64,000 bases of DNA, taken from NCBI GenBank assembly GCA_950106755.1, contig OX467089.1, forward strand, positions 2,296,501 to 2,360,500, read 5' to 3'. Under the pieces are notes generated by a model. It was given only the letters and a program-made list of their open reading frames with translations. It ran no database searches and was not told the DNA's origin. The DNA comes from Climacium dendroides. Taxonomy: Eukaryota > Streptophyta > Bryopsida > Hypnales > Climaciaceae. This document shows, in pieces, positions 34,521-46,574 of the stretch. The position numbers and the translations under genes were made by a program. The first letter of the stretch is position 1, and the number at the start of each line of letters is the position of its first letter.

Positions 34521-35449
34521 TATTGATAAAATCACATGCAAACACTTGGGTGGTGCAAAAGGTTGTGTTTGTCTAAATTTACAAACAGACTCTAACTTCA
34601 GCAAAATCAAATTGACTTCCAGAAATTGCAAAAGAAAAAAAGACAATGAAGATCTCTTGCCTAGATTCTGTTACAAGTAGAATCTAGAAATTAGTGCTTA
34701 ACAGTGCAAGAAAGCAACCTCATAAGTACTTAATAGATGTCAATGGCTATTTCTGTCATGAACAGTGTAGGCGGGAATAAAAAATCAAAGGAATTTGCGG
34801 AAGGAGTTCAAGATTTTCAAATTCCGTCCTACAGCTCCCGCCTTCGCATTCGCGCCTACACATTGCCGCCAAAATTGTTTTGAATGTCGTTGCGTCCGTG
34901 CGCATTAGGGTACTCTCCTGCTCCGTTGCGAATGCATGGACGTTTATGCGAGATTTCACTTCTCTCATGTCATTACTGAACTCTATCAACTTCTGTACTT
35001 GTACTATCTAGAGTGTCGGAGTATTGCGCTTCGAGGATCTCGGTGAACGCACTTGTTGCCTTCTGTATGTCCTCAGGTTAGAAGCCTTTAGCATTTTCAA
35101 ACATTTTCATTCAATGGATTGGACATAGTTACTTTGTAAGCACATAGTAGTTTTCTGAGTGTGTATAATGTTTCTTTCAGCGCTGCCATCTATTGTCGAG
35201 TTCCTAGTTGTTGAAGTTGGCAGAGTGCGTGTGTTTCCAATGTTTATTACTGAAAATCGAGTTGCACAATTATGAGTTCTGGGCTTCCTCAATTTTTAGT
35301 GACAAGGTCTTTATTCAATGTTCAGTTCTCGACATCTGAGTTGCAGAATTCTGAGAGTGCAGTGCCTGATTATCTCGCCGAGAAACTCGGAACACGAGAT
35401 CACGGTTACTACGAGACTAGCAACACAATGTCCGAGAAATCCGGAACTA
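34521..35449. other. Non-coding spacer
   Basis: No convincing gene. Short frames on both strands have no motif. It leads into the palindrome array. Confidence 0.4.
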
Positions 35450-35753
35450 TTCAGGTCGAGTCGACCTGAATACGAACAACGGTACATGAGTAATTTTAAT
35501 GCACTTCAGGTCGAGTCGACCTGAATGTGAGATTGTCTACATTAGTCATTCGTTCATGCAATTCAGGTGGAGTCGACCTGAATGTGAGATTGTCTACATT
35601 AGTCATTCGTTCATGCAATTCAGGTCGAGTCGACTTGAATGTGAGGTTCTCTACGTTAGTCATTCGTTCATGCAACTCAGGTCAAGTCGACCTGAATGTG
35701 AGATTGTCTACATTAGTCATTCGTTCATGCAATTCACGTCGAGTCAACCTGAA
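35450..35753 (+). repeat. 57-bp tandem array, each unit carrying one palindrome
   Basis: Palindromes begin at 35505, 35562, 35619, 35676 and 35733, an exact 57-bp period, with an extra copy at 35450. The core is CAGGTCGAGTCGACCTG. Later units carry single changes (GGTGG, ACTTG, GTCAAG, CACG). The linker between palindromes (GAGATTGTCTACATTAGTC and following) is also conserved. Because 57 is a multiple of 3, frames through it look like 19-residue repeats; these are not proteins. Confidence 0.9.
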
Positions 35754-35853
35754 CTGACCCATATGATAGTAATTGAAGTAATGTAAAATGTATCCTAGGT
35801 AGATTGAATAGTTCTGTCATCGAATATCATTTATGAAATGGTATACATGGCAA

Positions 35854-36428
35854 TTCAGATCGAGTCGACCTAAACCGCATCTATAATTGTAATTTCGTTC
35901 AAGTGAAAATCTCGTAGATGTCCTGTTGAAATTCCCGATATTCACAGATTCAGTCACCAAGAATTTTGTACGTAATGATAATAGTGTGCAGATGGGATTC
36001 GGCTCACTGCAAGTACTCATTTCAGGTCGGTTCGACCTGAAGTGTGGGTACTCCCATTACAGACTTCAGTTCGAGAAGTTCGAGATTTTTAAAGGAATAA
36101 AATTAGGAATTCCCTGTCGAATTGAACAGATGAAGATGGGATCATTATCTCAGAGTACAAGGGACACTTCAGGTCAATCTGAGCTGAAGTTCAGGATTGT
36201 ACTTAGTCTTCTTACATTTATATTTTCGGCTGACAAAAATTATACAAGACAGGGGTCAGACACTTCAGATCGATTCGACCTGAAAACAATGTTTACATAT
36301 ATCTGAATTTATAAGGAATTTCAATGAATGATGTCAATTGCAGTTGAAACCTAGGCTTCACAGAATAAAATCGTTCCTATCATAGATGTACCTATAACAT
36401 TTGGTCATTTAGGTCGGGTCGACCTGAA
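35854..36428. promoter_or_regulatory. Palindrome group 6, upstream of the DUF7869-like gene (five sites)
   Basis: Sites at 35854-35874, 36021-36041, 36168-36188 (degenerate), 36264-36284 and 36408-36428. Several retain TTCA/TGAA extensions to the core. The nearest ends 71 bp before the likely ATG at 36499. Confidence 0.75.
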
Positions 36429-36498
36429 CATGAATGAAATTGCATGATCTATGCTGCATTCACTTACCCTATTTCACATTGCATTTTTACAAGTATCC

Positions 36499-39390
36499 AT
36501 GGATACTATAGATGACCTTGATGACATGGACATGTCATCGGGTTCTGAATCCAGTGAATTCAGACATGATGAAGAGGATTTCATGGCATCTTCAGAAGAC
36601 GAATTTCAGAATGTCAAAGCAATGAATGTTGGGGTCCCGGAATGCGAAGGTCTACCGCGTCGGCTTTGGAATACTCGAGTTGTCACCTTGTACAATGAGG
36701 CTGGAGTGCTTGTGGGTGAAGGTGTCTGTCATAGTGTGAACTCTGACCTCGTTTTGGGTGCCAATGGCCCTCTTGGTGACACCCACGTGGCGATCCACAT
36801 CTCCAAAACACATAGCGAAGAGGACCTACCAGAGGAACAAGTGTGCTCATTGTTGGCTTGGCCTATTCATCTTGTCCATTGTCGTGGAGCTAGCCTTAGA
36901 GACCATGAGGCTAGGGACAAATTCAATTGTCTCCAACAGGCTCTCTTAAATCCGCCCTCTTCGACGTCTTCGAGACCATACACAAGTATGGTTCGAAATG
37001 CGCCCTGTGAAACAAATTTGAAATCGAAGGAGTTGCTTACTCAAGATTCCATCCATGCAGTGTCTACTAAAATATGTTGTAGTCACAACTGTGTTCAACC
37101 ATTTCCTAGGGATAAGATTCGAGCCTTTCGTGAACGCATGTATCGCAACTCCACGTTCAAACACAGGACCTACATGAAAATGGATGTGCATAGGCAGGTG
37201 CATGTTGACGAGCGTGGTAGACGAATGATGTCAATTAACAATACACCGGCATGTATGCGAGCGTGGATGCATATAGCTGGGGTCCTTGAGGCCACATTCT
37301 ATCGCTACCAATCGTACATGAGGCGTGGTCGAGAGGCAAAGGACCATGGCAATAAGGGAACGGTGAAACCGAGGAAACACACTCAACAAGCTATAGCAAC
37401 ATTGAAGTGCATTCTGGAGAAAGAAGCAGATCACATGCCTCATCGTACGAAGACCCTGAAGTCAGGAGAGAAAGTTGTGGCCAAGATCCTACCTTCCACC
37501 TTCTAATGGAAGGGTAAGATGAAAGAACTCACTGATGTCAATGCTGTTTTTGGACTGAGTGAGGTGTCAGCTTCGAACTTGAGTAAGATTAGGTGCTGTA
37601 AGTTCCCTGAGTATGAGGTGAAGAAGCCTGGAGACAATTTTGCGCGATGTGGCACGTGTGACAAATTGCAAGACCTCAAGAAGGGTGCTATAAGTGGGTC
37701 TCACAATGAATTGAAGTATTCTCGGAAGTTGGATAGGCACAATGAGATTGCTCGAGCTCATCGAGAGTTGTATTATGCAAATCATCACCGTTTAGTAGCT
37801 TTTCCACACAAATGCCTCACAGTTATGCACGACAAGATGGATCATGCAAAGACTGCTTCTCCAGTCTTTTCCCACAGGAATAAGGAACTTGATGGCCTTG
37901 TGAAATTGCCTGTGTCTATCACTGGCATGATTGCTTATGGTCATGGAGATGTGCGTTACGCACATTATGGTTTGGATCTCTTTAAACACGATTCAAACTA
38001 TACAATTGGTTCTATGACAAAGTTGTTGCGGGATCTGGAATTGCCATCGAAGTCCTCTTCTCGGCAATTATTTTCTGGGTCAGGGTCTTCAAATTTGTTC
38101 AGGGTAGTGCTGCAGGGTAAAGAAATGTGCGACGCGTCACTGCCACCACCTCCAATGAATGCAGTTCCAGCAGTGCCTTTGCCTCCTATTTTGAATGTGC
38201 AAATGGACAATGCCACCGGCGACAACAAGAATAGATATGTTTTCTGTTTCTGGTCTCTATTTGTTGCTAACAAGATCTTCAGAGAAGTGTATGTGAACTT
38301 CATGATTTTTGGTCACACACACGACGACATTGACGCATTGTTTGGAAGATGGAGCATGCTATTGAAGAAGGAGAACTTTCCAACAATCCCGACGCTCATG
38401 AAGTCATTCATGGATGTTGAGTCTATTCCTACTATCCCTCACCTCATAGAGGAGGTGCCTGATTTCAAGCGTTTCATTGCAGGAAAATGGATGGATGGTG
38501 ATGAAATCCTTGTGGGACACACAAGACCGCAACAAGTGAAGTTCTACCTAGACTCTGTTGGATGCCCAGTCATGAAGTACAAGTTGAAGTGCACGGATGA
38601 AAACTGGTTAGGCAGGCACGGTCAAGCCATTAAGTTGTAGAAAGAAGACGATGAAGGACGGAGTCTGTGGCCACGTGGTGTGCCTTTGCGAGTACCACTC
38701 AACCCAATGAAAGGTGTCAATGACATAGTCAAAGGTTTATCAAGATTCATAAACTATTGGGACGACTTGTGCAGAGCAGACGTGAGTGGAGAACATCGTA
38801 GGCGCTATGAGAATGTGGTGCGCTATTGGCGTGGTGTAAAGGCAGCTCATCAAGAGCCACTTCCTACTTCAAGTGCTCTAAAAGACGGTTTCTGGCCAAC
38901 TACTCATATTCAAGTGACAGAAGCTGATCATTTAGACGAAGATGGTGAAGATCTCAAAGAGCATGGAGAGGATGAGCCTTATGTTGGGCCCTTGAGGGAT
39001 CGTCCACAACCATCCTTTAGGGTGGCTCGAGATGTATACGAAGGGTATTTTGTTGCAGTTCGCCCTGCAGACGGTGACAGCAGACCAGTTTGGATTGCCA
39101 GAGCATTGTCTGATCCAAACTCTAACCCTGAGAAACCAAACTGTGTGCACATTCAATACTTTCGGCCAACATCACACAATGAAGAAGTTCAAGACTTCTA
39201 TGAAGGATGGGATAGTGATAGAGGTTTGCTTTGGAGGGTTGATGAAACCGAAGAACCTGCGTGGGAGACAACAAACGCTTTAATTACAGCATGGAAGTCT
39301 CAAAACAGAAGAGGTACTCGCCAATGCAGAATCAAGATCCCTACAGTTCAAATCGAAATCATCAACCAGAGTTTGGCTTCATATACATGA
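36499..39390 (+). pseudogene. DUF7869-like protein, single frame with two internal stops
   Basis: Likely start is ATG 36499 (MDTIDDLDDMDMSSGSES); the frame is also open upstream to 36451. It is one frame of 964 codons ending in TGA 39388-39390, with TAA at 37504-37506 and TAG at 38638-38640 and no frameshift. The N-terminus is acidic. A Cys/His segment follows (CCSHNCVQPF), then a second (RCCKFPEYEV, CGTCDK). The core carries MDNATGDNKNRYVFCFW at about residue 569 and FGHTHDDIDALFGRW at about 605, which matches my recollection of DUF7869 proteins. The C-terminal part (VWIARALSD, VHIQYFRP) may be a small binding domain. The Asp-rich core recalls DDE recombinases but that is unproved. Eleven palindromic sites lie upstream. 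Confidence 0.6.
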
Positions 39391-40279
39391 TATGGAGAAA
39401 TCATGTACATACATTGGATGCATTTTAACTATGACATTCATATGGAGGGTATTGTTTTATTTCTACATCTTATATGAAGTTGTTTTTCATTGCATAAGTG
39501 TTGGACCCTTAATATTATAATAGATGATAGTCATTTCAGTTTTTTTTAGAGGATATAGGTTTCCGTTGATTGATTCTATTTTAGTGTTTGATACTGCATG
39601 ATTGTTTTCAAGTGTATGTTTTGTGTTTACAAAACAATGGAATTTAAATATAGTCTTTAATATATATATATATTTTTTATTCTTGAGCTATATTTTCTCT
39701 ATTTTTTAATTCATTTTCTTATTTGTATATCACTAAATATATTTTATTTGAAATTACATTGCTATTAGAGAAAAAAATGTAGTGGATATATCCACTATTT
39801 ATTTGGTTAACATGTAAAGCACTTGTCACATTCTGGGTAGGGGGTCGGTTGGTTGTTACAACTTTCCTGCCGACAAAGCTCACTTAGTAGCACCAAGTCA
39901 TGTTTTTTCTCTCATGCGCTCATACAAACCCAATGGGAATCGAACCCGAACCGCTTCAATGAGATGAACAACCCCTTACAACCAACCGCAGAGCTTATGA
40001 CTTGGTGTTCAAAAGATGTCATTCTCTTCACTTATATAAATCAGAATATATACCCTAAAGCAAACTTCATGTATTTCAACAGTCCATCACTAAAAAGACT
40101 CTCATTTTAATGGAAATTGTGTATTACAACTAGCAAAGTTAGTGTTTGCCCACCTAAACTAGTTAACATTACAATTCACTTTTTAGGGCCTAAATGGAAA
40201 ATATTATTATGAGAGGCCCTAAACCTCTCAAAATATTGAATATTGTGTTACAAAGGGAAGTAGAGGGGCAACGAGGGGC
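39391..40279. other. Non-coding AT-rich spacer
   Basis: Contains a TA run near 39660-39675 and no gene. None of the palindromes found upstream of the DUF7869-like gene occurs here. CTCTCATTTTAATG at about 40099-40112 is a short inverted match to the start of the 200-bp repeats. Confidence 0.45.
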
Positions 40280-43200
40280 TTGAATCAACCTGCCATCATG
40301 GACCACGTCCCTACTGCTCCCACAAGCAGTGAAATCATCGCGAAGAGCGTGGACTTGCTATCCCAGTCCCACGTGACAGCAGCGCATGACACACAGGAGG
40401 ACGCTCTCAGGAAAGTGACCCAGAAGAAGCCAAAGGTAGTGCGTTTCAAGGAGGTGACTCCCCCAACGCTGCGACATAAATGACAGTCACAAAACCATGA
40501 CAGTGACTCTACGTTTGATGATTTCATGATCATTTCCAGACACACAAAGAAGAGCAAGGCAGTTCGGTCTTCCCCATGTCCGTCACATTGCAGAGAACAT
40601 GGCAAGTCGCGTCCAGCACACCCTAGAAGACAATTTACAACTGCGGCTGATAGTTCTGCTTTAATGCCGAAGGTGGTACCAGTCACGAAGGTTGCATCTA
40701 GAATGGAATCTGCCCCTAGTGACCCTCTCACCACACGCACCATAGTAGCTCCTGAAGAAATTCGTCAATTCTGAGGGAGCAAACGCAAGCTGCGGTCCAA
40801 CAACGATGGCCAAGCAGGGAGTGCGAATGTAGGGCAAGCCACACGACTAGAGGCAGAGGCAATGCCACACTCACAGTTGGTGAAGAAAGGGAAGGTTCCT
40901 ATTTTGCCAGTACCGATTCATTCTGATCCTAAACTGCCTGCCCACACCGCCCCAACCCTGGATACTACTCTCCCCCTCGAAGTCTTTGGCGAAGAACCTT
41001 TGGAAGGTAGACTATCAGAGGGAAAAAGCAAGGACGCCTTGCATACATTAACGGTGGAAGTAGAGGTGGACACTGAGGCGAAATGTATTTCGGAGGACCA
41101 TTGCTTCGACATCAATCTTGACATGGTCCTAGTGGACGGAGCCACAGATACTGTTTTGCTAGAAGGTGGAACATCAGCGGTCACAAAATCCGGATCGCGA
41201 AGTTATCATGATTCCATAGATGATAGGCAGGTAGCCATGGATAGCGCCTCCATGGAGCATTGATTACTAAAGGATGGATTGCAAACAGTCCCTTGGACAG
41301 GAAACTATGAAGGAAATCATGCCTTGTACCATTACTGGATGTGTGGTGTAGGAAGTCCTAACCCGATCTCATATGTTCCGCAGTTGGCTTCCGTCATGCA
41401 CAAGCAACTGACTAGACTACTAGAAAATGAAAAAGATGTGAGAAAGGCAACGCTGGCGGAGGCAGCTGCTCTCACAGCGTCACAGCCAAAAGTGTCTCTA
41501 CCAATTACTCGTGAAGCACCAGATGTGTACCACCTCCTCTGTATTTGGCCCCAATTACTCAGCTGGCCATGGGAGGGGCTGTCAGGAAAGGAGTTCAACG
41601 CCAGATTTTCAGAGGCGTGGAGCACTAGATAGTTGGATGAGGCCATTCGGAAATGCAGCATGTGGTGGTTCTGCAATGCCAAGGTCTGAGTACTACAGAC
41701 TTCTCCATTCCAGCAACTCAGATTCCCTAGTGGTTGCTTCTTTTGAAGTGGGTGAGAAAACTGTCAGAGCCTTCGGTCACTAGGGTGACCATCTAAGTGT
41801 ATTGTGGCCACCGCATGACCCAAGGCCTTGCCATCAGAGTCTATGCTTACAGTGTGATGTTCTCTTGCTTTGGTAGGAGGAGGATTTTCCCCGTGTAGCA
41901 ACTGCCGTGGGGCGTGCCGTCAAATCTCTCTGTAGTAGCCTAAAGTATGGTAAACTACCGCCGGACATGGAACTAATGGCGCAATACTTACAGTATTTGC
42001 TAGACCAAGCCCACTATGAGAGTAAGTGTCACGTTGCTGCTGCACTTATGTCTGCCCAGGAGCAACGAATTGTAGAGGCTGCCCTTGCGGATTTTCGACA
42101 CCGAACAAAAATTCAACGAGAGGCATGCTTGTGGGACTGGTGCCCAATTTGGATGATTGTATCGGAGAATAGAGATATCCTCGGAAAACTACCGTCGTTG
42201 CCTTGGCGTCATGATAGTAAGTATTACCTTCAGTTAGTGTTTCTGTATAGTGTTTCGCGCCAATAGGCCTTTGGCAATGGGGTCAGTTTGTGATTATGTG
42301 CTATATATTTAGCATGATGATGATTGCTAACCATTGTGTGTACTACAGTGGAAGAGGTTGCTTGTGTCCGCTACATCTTGTTAGAGCAAAGAATTCCCAG
42401 AGTCAGTCCGCCCCACATAGTGCGAGTCTTGCGCATGGCAGTGAACAACGTCTATGGCAAGTGGAGACAATTGACATGTCCCTTTTTGGGACTCAGTAGT
42501 TCAGTCGTAAGGAGCATTTGCCTTATGCAACGGTAGATGATGTGTGCATTGTCATTGTATACATTACAGACTCCATTCCTTTTTGCTGGATTGCAGCCCT
42601 TTGAAGTTGACCTCGTCCATAAGACCATCATGGAGGAGATTCAATTAATTAAGGAGGGCAGAGAAAAGAAAGTGATGGTCCCCATAATGCAGTGGGTGCA
42701 AAATGTGCGCATTCGTGCATTACAGGACCTAGCGCGTGACTTTCCCCACGAATTCCTGAATTACTGGACGACACTTGTGAAAGATGATTGGGTGCAGCAG
42801 GCAAAGTTGTGGGCTGAGGTTCTGCGCGCACGTGAGGACTTGGACATGGGCTGGGTTGCAAACTCAAATGCACCAAAGTGGGCGACAAAGATGACGGCCA
42901 CTCGCCAGAAGATCATCGATGTAGTGCAATCTATGCAGAAGGCGATCGAAGAGGATGAGTCAACCGTGTGGGCAGAGTACGATGCTTCTACCATTCCAGC
43001 AGGCCCGGTACGTACTGACATCGTAGAGGTTGTGAAACCCGGAGATGTTGGTGGGACGTGTCTGTTAGACGCTTTTACCATCACGCAGCTACGAGCAGAA
43101 TTGCAAGTTGATGACATATCAACACAAGACTTGGTCATATATCATCTCCCTACGTCATGCACACCCTTCAATGGGGTCTCACTATTTTCTAAGGATCCCG

Positions 43201-44419
43201 CACATTTCGAAGAATGCTTACATGCAATCCATGCCACACCTCGTTGCCTTGCGGAGGACTTCTTAGAGCTTCAGAACATGGAAGGGACGAAGGAAGCCAA
43301 CACTCCCATCGTGGAGGCAAAGATGACGGAAGAATTCACCTAGAAACCAGCTAGTGTTTCGGATATTACCCATCCCAAAAGCATTACTTTCCCCCCTCTC
43401 CCCAGTGAGGAGAGTAATTCAACCTTTTTGCCGAGGTCGTCAATACAGAAAACGTATGAGCAATTCCAAATAGAGGCCCTCATGGAAGCGCTGCCAAGGT
43501 ACTGAAAAAATTCATAGCCTGCCTGTTCCGAGTCGTGAAACACTGACAGTTTGTTTTCGAAACACTGATTTCTGCTGTCTAGAAGACTGACGTGTTCAAT
43601 GAATGCAGGAAGGGCACAGGCGACCGTGATTCGGGATATATTAACTTCTATGGGGGAAATGTAGGCTCACTACCTGTCCCTGTTTGCCAACTTGAAGACC
43701 TACGAAAGAGTAGACAGTATTTGGGTCAGAACATTATGGAACTCATGAGCCGCCGTCTCTGGTGGAGCTTGGCACCAGAGACTTGTTGCCATGTGTACAT
43801 TGCATCGTCATTCATGCAGGGCCCACTAATGCGAGCATGGGAGAAGCACACAACTGAGGCGCTTGTGAAATGGGGACAGGATTACCTCGTCCCCTCCCGT
43901 TTTTACAAGACATGTCCAATGAACATGGAAGTGCTCGTTCCATACATTAGTTCTTCGCACTGGTCCCTCTTCATTTTCAAAGAGAATGGGGTGTTCCACT
44001 TTGATAGTGCCAGCATCCACAGCTCTCCAGCGAAAAGGGAATATGTTCGTCAGGTCTGGAAGGTGTGGCAGCTCTTGCACGAGTCTCCAATAGGAAGACT
44101 ATCCTTGGCGATTGAGGTTCGCACGTTTCGTCAAAAAGGAAATTATGAGTGCGGCCTCTTTGTTTTGCGCTTCATGGAGTTGTACGTCCGCATATACCAT
44201 GGACATGGGCGAATTCTGGATATTTTAGAGGCAAATGACAGGTTCCAGGCTGAGCTGTTGGTATCAGCTGCACTAGCCATGATGTAGAAGAACGTCATAG
44301 CAGCTGTGGCGGACGAGCTTAGCCAATTGTCCAAGACAAAACAGTACGACGCCCCTTTCCAAGTAATGTATGCAATGAGGCTATCTGAGTCTCCTCCAGA
44401 AATGTGCGAACGCCAGTAA
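40280..44419 (+). pseudogene. Ulp1/C48 cysteine protease gene of a transposable element, copy 2
   Basis: Exons 40280-41683, 41877-42216, 42349-43498 and 43609-44419, with GT-AG introns; most junctions match copy 1. The protease domain keeps His (SSSHWSLFIF), Asp (FHFDSASIH), Gln and Cys (FRQKGNYECGLFVLRF), the C48 catalytic set. Conserved parts shared with copy 1 are WTGNYEGN, SMWWxCxAKV, REACLWDWCPIW, ALQDLARDFP and THPKxxTF. There is no zinc-finger module, so the 5' end is missing. Nonsense codons are TGA 40481, 40772 and 41261 and TAG 41630, 42534, 43341 and 44285. The last stands opposite a CAG (16939-16941) in copy 1. C48 enzymes remove SUMO-like modifiers; this copy is not expressed intact. 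Confidence 0.78.
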
Positions 44420-45592
44420 TGTTCAAGCAACAGCAGCCCACAAAATGTTATGGCAGCGCTGTTTCGTATAGGAGTGGAACCTCAGTGTCATGAGACTCCC
44501 TAAACCCAAAGTAGACTGCGAAACCTGAACAGTTTGTCCTACATCATAGTAGAGTGTTGGTGCACTCATTTTAGCCAGAACTATTTGTCGAAAGTGTGAG
44601 GACATTCCACGAACTTAGCCCAAGACGCTAAAATGAATGAATTTCATTTTGGAGGATGTAATGCAGGCGGTAGGATCCCACCCATTAGATCAGCCAATAG
44701 TGAATGCCAGGCTTAGATGAACGTGATTTCACCTGTTCAGTTGATTCCAAATGATCTCACTATATTGGCTGCGGTTTTGCATTAAGTATACTACTAGCAT
44801 GCATCCTGCTGTGGAAGAACGGATGGTCTCATGCTTTGGAAGTTGTAGTCACATGTGGACCTAGGAAGAGCACAACGTAATTCAGGCAATTAGGTTACCC
44901 AATACAACATTGACTTATATGGCACAATGCACACTGCACGTGTTTATAATGCAGGAATTGTGTCCTATTTGGAATATTGGCCGAAGGAGACATGGAGGTA
45001 ATAGAATTTCATTTCTGACCCTAGAACACATTGTCACGCAAGATGAGAGACTCTACTGAATTTTTTCACAAAGAATGAATTTAGAAATTTCTTTAAAGAT
45101 CTGAGACACAACAATGTACTCGGAGATCGATAAGACCCTAAAACACTGTAGAACACCAATTCCTGCATGCAATGTTCCCATTTGACCTCCTTTATGCTAC
45201 CATCGGTACCTACCATGTTGTGCATGAAGAAGTCATGTATGTCATGTTAGTCGAACATATTCCTTGACTCCCTACATATACTACCTGACACCATCTTTAA
45301 GATACGTATCATAGGTCTGCGAGAGAGGTGAAAGCAAAAAGCCTTTAGGAAATTTCCAATGGTTTGGACAGAACACTAATAACGAGAAGTACATTTCGGA
45401 TGTAGTCACCCAATCGTGACACTGGAATGCTGTACAAGGCAACCTACACCCCAAGGTCATTCAATTTTGCACATTATAACTCCTCACAAGAACTGAATGT
45501 TTCAGAGAGAGGAATCCAACGTTCTAACAATCTTTCTATAGCATATGTACTGTGGTAGTATGGGAACTTGTAGAAGACAAGTTGAATACGTA
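44420..45592. other. Non-coding spacer
   Basis: About 1.2 kb between the Ulp1 gene and the minus-strand coding remnants. No recognisable gene or organised repeat. Confidence 0.4.
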
Positions 45593-45942
45593 TTAGTGCG
45601 AAACATTGTCCCTTGAACCGACACTCTGCATGAAAGTGTTACCATTGACAGGTGTGGCTGTCAAATTTCCTTCGAATGTCTTGTGTATTGTCACACGATA
45701 TTCATTGGTGTCGTTAACAAAGCAGATAACGTGGTTGTTGACGCGCTCTCCGTAATTTAGGGATGATGTATGAGGCTCAATAGGCTTTGATGAATACACC
45801 ACCGGCCCTTACTTACACACCCCGTTGACACGTACAATGGTAGATTGTACTTCATGATCTTCTTCATAGCCTGTACAAAGAGCGGCTCACCTAGTACCAC
45901 GGAACGAATTGCTGAACGCACCATGCAATTTGTAGGATCCAT
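45593..45942 (-). pseudogene. Coding remnant, perhaps 3' part of the Mutator-like transposase gene
   Basis: Two overlapping minus-strand frames look like coding sequence split by a frameshift (GEPLFVQAMKKIMKYNLPLY; then [20 protein letters not shown]). They lie downstream of the Mutator-like gene on the same strand. In such transposases the C-terminal region after the catalytic core holds a SWIM zinc finger. I cannot see the finger's Cys/His pattern here, so the link is only positional. Confidence 0.25.
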
Positions 45943-46574
45943 CTGACCAAAGCATAACCCAGCAAGAGCTGGCTACATCGACATATTGTCAGTGGTATAA
46001 TCTACGAATTTGGCTGGGTTATAGCATTTGACATCATGATAATCATAGTCACCCATAGTCACCCCAATGCAATTGCACATTCATCCAATTCTAGTGTCTT
46101 GCCATCTCATCCACAGAACCCTTCAATTCAACTACGAGACTTCTTTTCCTCATAGGCCACTTGTAAGCAGCAAACAAAAGAATGTGTGCCGAAGAGTTTT
46201 TCACATTCTAACGCTTGCGTGGATGTGTAGTTATCCTGAAATTTCTCCCTACTCATACATAACAGGTTCTCAATGCCATCGAAAGCACTATGAAAGACTT
46301 TAAAAGATGCCAAAATGCAAGCGGTGATGGTAGTTCAGAATTTTACATACTGTCACTGATGCGTATTGCGTGTTCATATACAAGAGTGCCAATATATAAC
46401 AAGACTAAATCATGAGGACAAGATAGTAATGTTGCAAGACACGGTATCAGGAACCAGAATAGAATCCAAACTTGCTACAAAATCGAAGACTACATCAGTC
46501 CGTGATATCAGCAAAGTCTATACATGGCTACTATCATGAAGGCAAGTTCTGTGGTATTGTCTAGAACACTCCAA
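45943..46574. other. Non-coding spacer
   Basis: No gene or repeat is recognised between the coding remnant and the Mutator-like transposase. Confidence 0.35.

Noticed and set aside
35450..35753. CRISPR-like array of palindromic repeats
   Set aside because: The linkers are repeats too, not unique spacers, and the host is eukaryotic.
35499..35786. A 95-codon frame with 19-residue repeats
   Set aside because: It is the translation of the 57-bp array; the period is divisible by 3, and the conserved feature is DNA symmetry, not a protein.
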